Assembly (NCBI GenBank): GCA_949987565.1
Contig: OX465105.1
Location: 620,001 to 684,000, forward strand
From: Luidia sarsii
Taxonomy: Eukaryota; Echinodermata; Asteroidea; Paxillosida; Luidiidae
DNA length: 64,000 nt
Direction of reading: 5' to 3'
Shown: positions 55,501-64,000 of the stretch, one piece after another
Layout: the number at the start of each line of letters is the position of its first letter
Position numbering within the stretch: the first letter of the stretch is position 1
Translations under genes and position numbers: made by a program
The notes under the pieces: model-generated
What the model saw: the letters and a program-made list of their open reading frames with translations, nothing else
Database searches by the model: none
Told to the model about the DNA's origin: nothing

Positions 55501-55725
55501 CCTGGCATGTCATGTTTCAATACCGCAATGCGCCTGACTGTGATACACGTCACTCTTCTGCCATGTCATGTTTCAATACCGCAATGCGCCTGACTGTGAT
55601 ACACGTCACTCTCCTGCCATGTCATGTTTCAATACCGCAATGCGCCTGACTGTGATACACGTCACTCTTCTGCCATGTCATGTTTCAATACCGCAATGCG
55701 CCTGACTGTGATACACGTCACTCTC
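52546..55725. repeat. Block D, copy 2
   Basis: This copy follows block D copy 1 with a few monomers gained or lost near 53,580-53,760 and one lost near 54,480. CAATGATCC/CTCACTCC and GGGCC lie about 60 monomers after their copy 1 counterparts; the GGGCC monomer has changed from CAATGGGCC at 51,664 to CAAGGGGCC at about 55,023. The match ends at about 55,725, where copy 1 reads CTCCTGCC and copy 2 reads CTCCTTCC. From here rightward no HOR longer than about 30 monomers is visible. Confidence 0.75.
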
Positions 55726-56226
55726 CTTCCATGTCATGTTTCAATACCGCAATGCGCCTGACTGTGATACACGTCACTCTCCTGCCATGTCATGTTTCAA
55801 TACCGCAATGAGCCTGACTGTGATACACGTCACTCTCCTGCCATGTCATGTTTCAATACCGCAATGCGCCTGACTGTGATACACGTCACTCTCCTTCCAT
55901 GTCATGTTTCAATACCGCAATGCGCCTGACTGTGATACACGTCACTCTCCTGCCATGTCATGTTTCAATACCGCAATGAGCCTGACTGTGATACACGTCA
56001 CTCTTCTGCCATGTCATGTTTCAATACCGCAATGCGCCTGACTGTGATACACGTCACTCTCCTTCCATGTCATGTTTCAATACCGCAATGCGCCTGACTG
56101 TGATACACGTCACTCTCCTGCCATGTCATGTTTCAATACCGCAATGAGCCTGACTGTGATACACGTCACTCTCCTGCCATGTCATGTTTCAATACCGCAA
56201 TGAGCCTGACTGTGATACACGTCATT
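55723..56226. repeat. Short 168-bp trimer higher-order repeat, three copies
   Basis: CTCCTTCC occurs at 55,723, 55,891 and 56,059, each 168 bp apart. Each interval is a trimer of a CTCCTTCC/GCGCC monomer, a CTCCTGCC/GAGCC monomer and a GCGCC monomer. The second trimer differs from the others by a CTCTTCTGCC variant. This is the smallest HOR seen in the window and starts exactly where the long block D repeat stops. Confidence 0.75.
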
Positions 56227-56274
56227 CTCCTACCATGTCATGTTTCAATATCGCAATGCGCCTGACTGTGATAC

Positions 56275-58065
56275 ACGTCACTCTCCTGCCATGTCATGTT
56301 TCAATACCGCAATGAGCCTGACTGAGATACACGACACTCTCCTACCATGTCATGTTTCAATATTGCAAAGTGCCTGACTGTGATACATGTCACTCTACTG
56401 CCATGTCATGATTCAATACCGCAATGAGCCTGACTGTGATACACGTCTCTCTCCTGCCATGTCGAGTTTCAATACCGCAAAGTGCCTGACTGTGATACAT
56501 GTCACTCTCATGCCATGTCATGTTTCAATACCGCAATGAGCCTGACTGTGATACACGTCTCTCTCCTGCCATGTCATGTTTCAATACCGCAAAGCGCCTG
56601 ACGTTGATACACGTCACTCTCCTGCCATGTCATGTTTCAATACCGCAATGCGCCTGACTGTGATACACGTCTCTCTCCTTCCATGTCATGTTTCCATATC
56701 GCAATGCGCCTGACTGTGATACACGTCACTCTCCTGTCATGTCTTGTTTCAATACCGCAATAAGCCTGACTGTGATACACGTCACTCTCCTGCCATGTCA
56801 TGTTTCAATATCGCAATGAGCCTGACTATGATACACGTCACTCTCCTGCCATGTCATGTTTCAATACCGCAATGCACCTGACTGTGATACACGTCACTCT
56901 CCTGCCATGTCATGTTTCAATACTGCAATGAGCCTGACTGTGATACACGTCACTCTCCTGCCATGTCATGTTTTAATACCACAATGCGCCTGACTGTGAT
57001 ACACGTCACTCTCCTGCCATGTCATGTTTCAATACCACAATGAGCCTGACTGTGATACACGTCACTCTCCTGCCATGTCATGTTTCAATACCGCAATGAG
57101 CCTGACTGTGATACATGTCACTCTCCTGCCATGTCATGTTTCAATACCGCAATAAGCCTGACTATGATACACGTCACTCTCCTGCCATGTCATGTTTCAA
57201 TATCGCAATGAGCCTGACTAAGATACACGTCACTCTCCTGCCATGTCATGTTTCAATACTGCAATGCGCCTGACTGTGATACACGTCACTCTCCTGCCAT
57301 GTCATGTTTAAATACCGCAATGAGCCTGACTGTGATACACGTCACTCTCCTGCCATGTCATGTTTCAATAGCGCAATGCGCCTGACTGTGATACACGTCA
57401 CGCTCCTGCCATGTCATGTTTCAATACCGCAATGAGCCTGACTGAGATACACGACACTCTCCTACCATGTCATGTTTCAATATTGCAAAGTGCCTGACTG
57501 TGATACATGTCACTCTACTGCCATGTCATGATTCAATACCGCAATGAGCCTGACTGTGATACACGTCTCTCTCCTGCCATGTCGAGTTTCAATACCGCAA
57601 AGTGCCTGACTGTGATACATGTCACTCTCATGCCATGTCATGTTTCAATACCGCAATGAGCCTGACTGTGATACACGTCTCTCTCCTGCCATGTCATGTT
57701 TCAATACCGCAAAGCGCCTGACTGTGATACACGTCACTCTCCTGCCATGTCATGTTTCAATACCGCAATGCGCCTGACTGTGATACACGTCTCTCTCCTT
57801 CCATGTCATGTTTCAATATCGCAATGCGCCTGACTGTGATACACGTCACTCTCCTGTCATGTCTTGTTTCAATACCGCAATAAGCCTGACTGTGATACAC
57901 GTCACTCTCCTGCCATGTCATGTTTCAATATCGCAATGAGCCTGACTATGATACACGTCACTCTCCTGCCATGTCATGTTTCAATACCGCAATGCACCTG
58001 ACTGTGATACACGTCACTCTCCTGCCATGTCATGTTTCAATACTGCAATGAGCCTGACTGTGATA
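56275..58065. repeat. 12-monomer segment duplicated at a distance of 20 monomers
   Basis: The odd series GAGATACACGACAC, TATTGCAAAGTGCC, CATGATTCAATACC, GTCGAGTTTC and CTCATGCC occurs from about 56,275 and again from about 57,395, 1,120 bp (20 monomers) apart. The match runs about 670 bp on each side, to about 56,945 and 58,065. The copies differ by a few substitutions, such as ACGTTGATAC against ACTGTGATAC (56,601/57,721) and TTTCCATATC against TTTCAATATC. The eight monomers between them (about 56,945-57,395) are of the ordinary GAGCC/GCGCC type. Confidence 0.8.
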
Positions 58066-59965
58066 CATGTCACTCTCCTGCCATGTCATGTTTCAATACC
58101 GCAATGCGCCTGACTGTGATACACGTCATTCTCCTGCCATGTCAGGTTTCAATACCGCAATGTGCCTGACTGTGATACACGTCACTCTCCTGCCATGTCA
58201 TGTTTCAATACCGCAATGCGCCTGACTGTGATACACGTCACTCTCCTGCCATGTCATGTTTCAATACCGCAATGCGCATGACTGTGATACACGTCACTCT
58301 CCTGCCATGTCATGTTTCAATACCGCAATGCGCCTGACTGTGATACACGTCACTCTCCTGCCATGTCATGTTTCAATACCACAATGAGCCTGACTGTGAT
58401 ACACGTCACTCTCCTGCCATATCATGTTTCAATACCGCAAGGAGCCTGACTGTGATACACGTCACTCTCCTGCCATGTCATGTTTCAATACCGTAATGAG
58501 CCTGACTGTGATACACGTCACTCTCCTGCCATGTCATGTTTTAATACCACAATGTGCCTGACTGTGATACACGTCACTCTCCTGCCATGTCATGTTTCAA
58601 TACCACAATGAGCCTGACTGTGATACACGTCACTCTCCTGCCATGTCATGTTTCAATACCGCAATGAGCCTGACTGTGATACATGTCACTCTCCTGCCAT
58701 GTCATGTTTCAATACCGCAATAAGCCTGACTATGATACACGTCACTCTCCTGCCATGTCATGTTTCAATAGCGCAATGCGCCTGACTGTGATACACGTCA
58801 CGCTCCTGCCATGTCATGTTTCAATACTGCAATGCGCCTGACTGTGATACACGTCTCTTTCCTGCCAGGTCATGTTTTAATACCGCAATGCGCCTGACTG
58901 TGATACACGTCACTCTCCTGCCATGTCATGTTTTAATATCGCAATGAGCCTGACTAAGATACACGTCACTCTCCTGCCATGTCATGTTTCAATACCGCAA
59001 TGAGCCTGACTGTGATACACGTCACTCTCCTGCCATGTCATGTTTCAATACCGCAATGTGCCTGACTGTGATACACGTCACTCTCCTGCAATGTCATGTT
59101 TCAATACTGCAATGAGCCTGACTGTGATACATGTCACTCTCCTGCCATGTCATGTTTCAATACCGCAATGCGCCTGACTGTGATACACGTCATTCTCCTG
59201 CCATGTCATGTTTTAATACCGCAATGTGCCTGACTGTGATACACGTCACTCTCCTGCCATGTCATGTTTCAATACCGCAATGCGCCTGACTGTGATACAC
59301 GTCACTCTCCTGCCATGTCATGTTTCAATACCGCAATAAGCCTGACTGTGATACACGTCACTCTCCTGCCATGTCATGTTTCAATACCAAAATGAGCCTG
59401 ACTGTGATACACGTCACTCTACTGCCATGTCGTGTTTCAATACCGCAATGCGCCTGACTGTGATACACGTCACTCTCCTGCCATGCCATGTTTCAATACC
59501 GCAATGTACCTGACTGTGATACACGTCACTCTCCTGCCATGTCATGTTTCAATACCGCAATGCGCCTGACTGTGGTACACGTCACTCTCCTGCCATGTCA
59601 TGTTTCAATACCGCAATGAGCCTGACTGTGATACATGTCACTCTCCTGCCATGTCATGTTTCAATACCGCAATGAGCCTGACTGTGATACACGTCACTCT
59701 ACTGCCATGTCATGTTTCAATACCGCAATGCGCCTGACTGTGATAAACATCAATCTCCTGCCATATCATGTTTCAATACCGCAATGAGCCTGACTGTGAT
59801 ACACGTCACTCTCCTGCCATGTCATGTTTCAATACCGCATTGCGCCTGACTGTGATAAACATCACTCTACTGCCATATCATGTTTCAATACCGCAATGCG
59901 CCTGACTGTGATACACGTCACTCTCCTGCCATGTCATGTTTCAATACCACAATGCGCCTGACTGT
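58065..59965. repeat. Divergent, largely monomeric stretch
   Basis: About 34 monomers show no clear long-range order. Private substitutions are frequent (CAAGGAGCC, ATACCGTAATG, CAGGTCATG, GTCGTGTTTC, GTGGTACACG, CATCAATCTCC, CCGCATTGCG). A weak echo of the 56,960-57,180 series is present 28 monomers later, from TTTTAATACC at 56,971 and 58,539. The mix of single-copy variants with little co-ordination is what an older or less homogenised flank of a satellite would look like. Confidence 0.7.
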
Positions 59966-62900
59966 GATACACGTCTCTCTCCTGTCATGTCATGATTCAA
60001 TACCACAATGCGCCTGAGTGGGATACACGTCTCTCTCCTGTCATGTCATGTTTTAATACCACAATGCGCCCGGCTGCGATACACGTCTCTTTCCTGACAG
60101 GTCATGTTTTAATACCGCAATGCGCCTGACTGTGATACACGTAACTCTCCTGCCATGTCATGTTTCAATACCAGAATGCGCCTGACTGTGATACACGTCA
60201 CTCTCCTGCCATGTCATGTTTCAATACCACAATGAGCCTGACTGTGATACACGTCACTCTCCTGCCATGTCATTTTTCAATACCGCAATGCGCCTGACTG
60301 TGATACACGTCACTCTCCTGCCATGTCATGTTTCAATACTGCAAAGAGCCTGACTGTGATACACGTCACTCTCCTGCCATGTCATTTTTCAATACCGCAA
60401 TGCGCCTGACTGTGATACACGTCACTCTCCTGCCATGTCATGTTTCAATACCGCAATGCGCCTGACTGTGTTACACGTCATTCTCCTGCCATGTCATGTT
60501 TCAATACCGCAATGTGCCTGACTGTGATACACGTCACTCTCCTGCCTTGTCATGTTTCAATACCGCAATGCGCCTGAATGTGATACACGTCACTCTCCTG
60601 CCATGTCATGTTTCAATACCGCAATGCGCCTGACTGTGATACACGTCACTCTCCTGCCATGTCATGTTTCAATACCGCAATGCGCCTGACTGTGATACAC
60701 GTCACTCTTCTGCCATGTCATGTTTCAATACCGCAATAAGCCTGACTGTGATACACGTCACTCTCCTGCCATGTCATGTTTCAATACCACAAAGCGCCTG
60801 ACTGTGATACACGTCACTCTCCTGCCATGTCTTGTTTCAATACCGCAATGCGCCTGACTGTGATACACGTCACTCTCCTGCCATGTCATGTTTCAATACC
60901 GCAATGCGCCTGAGTGTGATACACGTCACTCTCCTGCCATGTCATGTTTCAATACCGCAATGCGCCTGACTGTGATACACGTCACTCTCCTGCCATGTCA
61001 TGTTTCAATACCGCAATGAGCCTGACTGTGATACACGTCACTCTCCTGCCATGTCATGTTTCAATACCGCAATGAGCCTGACTGTGATACACGTCACTCT
61101 CCTGCCATGTCATGTTTCAATACCGCAATGCGCCTGACTGTAATACACGTCACTCTCCTGCCATGTCATGTTTCAATACCGCAATGCGCCTGACTGGGAT
61201 ACACGTCTCTCTCCTGTCATGTCATGTTTTAATACCACAATGCGCCTGGCTGCGATACACGTCACTCTCCTGACACGTCATGTTTCAATACCGCAATGCG
61301 CCTGACTGTGATACACGTCACTCTCCTGCCATGTCATGTTTCAATACCGCAATGCGCCTGACTGTGATACACGTCATTCTCCTGCCATGTCATGTTTTAA
61401 TACCGCAATGTGCCTGACTGTGATACACGTCACTCTCCTGCCATGTCATGTTTCAATACCACAATGCGCCTGACTGTGATACACGTCTCTCTCCTGTCAT
61501 GTCATGATTCAATACCACAATGCGCTTGACTGGGATACACGTCTCTCTCCTGTCATGTCATGTTTTAATACCACAATGCGCCTGGCTGCGATACACGTCT
61601 CTCTCCTGCCACGTCATGTTTCAATACCGCAATGCGCCTGACTGTTATACACGTAACTCTCCTGCCATGTCATGTTTCAATACCAGAATGCGCCTGACTG
61701 TGATACACGTCACTCTCCTGCCATGTCATGTTTCAATACCGCAATGCGCCTGACTGTGATACACGTCACTCTCCTGCCATGTCATGTTTCAATACCGAAA
61801 TGGGCCTCACTGTGATACATGTCACTCTCCTGCCATGTCATGTTTCAATACCGCAATGTGCCTGACTGTGATAAACGTCACTCTCCTGCCATGTCATGTT
61901 TCAATACCGCAATGTGCCTGACTGTGATACACGTCACGCTCCTGCCATGTCATGTTTCAATACCGCAATGCGCCTGACTGTGATACACGTCACTCTCCTG
62001 CGATGTCATGTTTCAATACCGCAATGCGGCTGACTGTGATACACGTCACTCTCCTGCCATGTCATGTTTCAATACCGCAATGGGCCTGACTGTGATACAC
62101 GTCTCTCTCCTGTCATGTCATGATTTAATACCACAATGCGCCTGACTGGGATACATGTCTCTCTCCTGTCATGTCATGATTTAATACCACAATGCGCTTG
62201 ACTGGGATACACGTCTCTCTCCTGTCATGTCATGTTTTAATACCACAATGCGCCTGGCTGCGATACATGTCTCTCTCCTGCCACGTCATGTTTCAATACC
62301 GCAATGCGCCTGACTGTTATACACGTAACTCTCCTGCCATGTCATGTTTCAATACCAGAATGCGCCTGACTGTGATACACGTCACTCTCCTGCCGTGTCA
62401 TGTTTCAATACCACAATGAGCCTGACTGTGATACACGTCACTCTCCTGCCATGTCATGTTTCAATACCGCAATGTGCCTGACTGTGATACACGTCACTCT
62501 CCTGCCATGTCATGTTTCAATACCGCAATGCGCCTGACTGTGATACACGTCTCTCTCCTGCCATGTCATGTTTCAATACCGCAATGCGCCTGAGTGTGAT
62601 ACACGTCACTCTCCTGCGATGTCATGTTTCAATACCGCAATGCGCCTGACTGTGATACACGTCACTCTCCTGCCATGTCATGTTTCAATACCGCAATGCG
62701 CCTGACTGTGATACACGTCACTCTCCTGCCATGTCATGTTTCAATACCACAATGCGCCTGACTGTGATACACGTCTCTCTCCTGTCATGTCATGATTCAA
62801 TACCACAATGCGCCTGACTGGGATACACGTCTCTCTCCTGTCATGTCATGTTTTAATACCACAATGCGCCTGGCTGCGATACACGTCTCTTTCCTGCCAG

Positions 62901-64000
62901 GTCATGTTTTAATACCGCAATGCGCCTGACTGTGATACACGTAACTCTCCTGCCATGTCATGTTTCAATACCAGAATGCGCCTGACTGTGATACACGTCA
63001 CTCTCCTGCAATGTCATGTTTCAATACCGCAATGAGCCTGACTGTGATACACGTCTCTCTCCTGCCATGTCATGTTTTAATACCGCAATGCGCCTGACTG
63101 TGATACACGTCACTCTCCTGCCATGTCATGTTTCAATACCGCAATGCGCCTGACTGTGATACACGTCACTCTCCTGCAATGTCATGTTTCAATACTGCAA
63201 TGAGCCTGACTGTGATACATGTCACTCTCCTGCCATGTCATGTTTCAATACCGCAATGCGCCTGACTGTGATACACGTCATTCTCCTGCCATGTCATGTT
63301 TCAATACCGCAATGTGCCTGACTGTGATACACGTCACTCTCCTGCCATGTCATGTTTCAATACCACAATGCGCCTGACTGTGATACACGTCACTCTCCTG
63401 CCATGTCATGTTTCAATACCGCAATAAGCCTGACTGTGATACACGTCACTCTCCAGCCATGTCATGTTTCAATACCACAATGCGCCTGACTGTGATACAC
63501 GTCACTCTCCTGCCATATCATGTTTTAAAACAGCAATGTACCTGACTGTGATACACGTCACTCTCCTGCCATGTCATGTTTCAATACCGCAATGCGCCTG
63601 ACTGTGATAAACATCACTCTCCTGCCATATCATGTTTCAATACCGCAATGCGCCTGACTGTGATACACGTCACTCTCCTGCCATGTCATGTTTCAATACC
63701 GCAATGCGCCTGACTGTGATACACGTCACTCTCCTGCCATGTCATGTTTCAATACCACAATGCGCCTGACTGTGATACACGTCTCTCTCTTGTCATGTCA
63801 TGATTCAATACCACAATGCGCCTGACTGGGATACACGTCTCTCTCCTGTCATGTCATGTTTTAATACCACAATGCGCCCGGCTGCGATACACGTCTCTTT
63901 CCTGCCAGGTCATGTTTTAATACCGCAATGCGCCTGACTGTGATACACGTAACTCTCCTGCCATGTCATGTTTCAATACCAGAATGCGCCTGACTGTGAT
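59965..64000. repeat. Right-hand region with a recurring five-monomer cassette
   Basis: A set of consecutive monomers marked by CTCCTGTCATGTCATGATT, GTCATGTTTTAATACCAC, the GCCTGGCTGCGAT or GCCCGGCTGCGAT monomer, CACGTAACTC and ATACCAGAATG recurs as a cassette. GGCTGCG occurs at 60,072, 61,248 (cassette only partial), 61,584, 62,256, 62,872 and 63,880, so spacings are 21, 6, 12, 11 and 18 monomers. The cassettes at 61,584 and 62,256 lie in longer matching stretches 672 bp apart. The monomers between cassettes are mostly near consensus (GCGCC, TGTGATACACG, CTCCTGCC). The last cassette is cut by the window end. Confidence 0.8.

Larger units (their letters stand above)
1..64000. repeat. 56-bp tandem satellite array filling the window
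   Basis: A 56-bp unit repeats head to tail about 1,142 times without interruption. The period is read directly: TCTCCTGCC recurs at 1, 57, 113 and so on, and is still in phase at 14,001, 28,001 and 42,001. Landmarks within the unit are CATGTCATG (9-17), T3 (18-20), CAATACCGCAATGCGCC (21-37), TGACTGTGA (38-46) and TACACGTCAC (47-56). Monomers differ mostly by a few substitutions. Common variants lie at the CpGs (CCGC/CCAC, GCGCC/GTGCC/GCACC, ACACG/ACATG/ACACA), plus TGTGATA/TGGGATA, GCGCC/GAGCC, GCCTGAC/GCCTTAC and CTCCTGCC/CTCCAGCC. Only two length changes are needed to explain the register. No transposon, gene or unique sequence breaks the array. I do not recognise the monomer as a named satellite; its length differs from alpha (about 171 bp), beta (about 68 bp) and gamma (about 220 bp) satellites. 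Strand orientation is arbitrary. Confidence 0.99.

Noticed and set aside
1..64000. CRISPR array, because of regular short repeats.
   Set aside because: The entire 56-bp unit is conserved; there are no alternating repeats and unique spacers, and no cas genes.
1..64000. CENP-B box in the monomer.
   Set aside because: The closest stretch, TTCAATACCGCAATG, lacks the required TTCG and CGGG cores. A centromeric role can be neither supported nor excluded from sequence alone.
1..64000. Telomeric or interstitial telomere repeat.
   Set aside because: No TTAGGG-type or related short telomere motif runs occur.
1..64000. Alpha, beta or gamma satellite of primates.
   Set aside because: Unit length and sequence do not fit. 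Three monomers (168 bp) are near the alpha length, but the 56-bp subunits are almost identical to each other, unlike alpha satellite.
1..64000. Protein-coding tandem repeat, such as a zinc-finger or mucin-like exon.
   Set aside because: The period is not a multiple of three and both strands meet stops in nearly every 168-bp cycle, so no long frame can be maintained.
1..64000. Transposon or retroelement ends inside the array.
   Set aside because: Monomer phase is continuous at every point checked and no stretch departs from the monomer for even one unit.

Overview
The whole window is one tandem satellite array. A 56-bp monomer repeats head to tail from the first base to the last, about 1,142 copies, with no unrelated sequence between them. 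I see no protein-coding gene, RNA gene, mobile element, CRISPR array, telomere repeat or bacterial regulatory architecture. With TCTCCTGCC as monomer position 1, the landmarks are CATGTCATG (9-17), a T3 run (18-20), CAATACCGCAATGCGCC (21-37), TGACTGTGA (38-46) and TACACGTCAC (47-56). My hand consensus is 28 of 56 G+C (50%) with three CpGs, at 27/28, 34/35 and 51/52.

The window suggests a large, repeat-rich eukaryotic genome, in pericentromeric, centromeric, subtelomeric or other heterochromatin. Most of the common monomer variants are CpG-to-TpG or CpG-to-CpA changes, the mark of germline cytosine methylation, so a vertebrate or another CpG-methylating eukaryote is more likely than a fly- or nematode-like genome. 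I do not recognise the monomer and do not name a species.

Layout. Block A (1 to about 13,236) is a higher-order repeat (HOR) of 84-85 monomers in 2.6 copies. Block B (about 12,890 to 35,990) is a longer HOR in three copies, the first short (about 99 monomers) and the other two about 150 monomers, joined at in-register junctions. Next comes an apparently exact tandem duplication of 24 monomers (about 36,000-38,700), a mosaic bridge, and block C (about 40,520-49,130), an 86-88-monomer HOR. Block D (about 49,130-55,725) is a 60-61-monomer HOR. From about 55,720 rightward the array changes character: a short 168-bp trimer HOR, a 12-monomer segment duplicated at a 20-monomer distance, then more divergent, nearly monomeric repeats with a recurring five-monomer cassette.

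The array keeps its register almost perfectly. The phase at 1, 14,001, 28,001, 42,001, 56,002 and 63,842 requires a net change of only +1 base. That is fully explained by a +2 T insertion at about 44,370 and a 1-base T deletion at 51,932, both in the same T3 run of the monomer. No genes work together here. The biology is array evolution: unequal exchange by whole monomers, segmental amplification, local patch replacement and CpG decay. Block boundaries were placed by eye from marker variants and are good to about one or two monomers.
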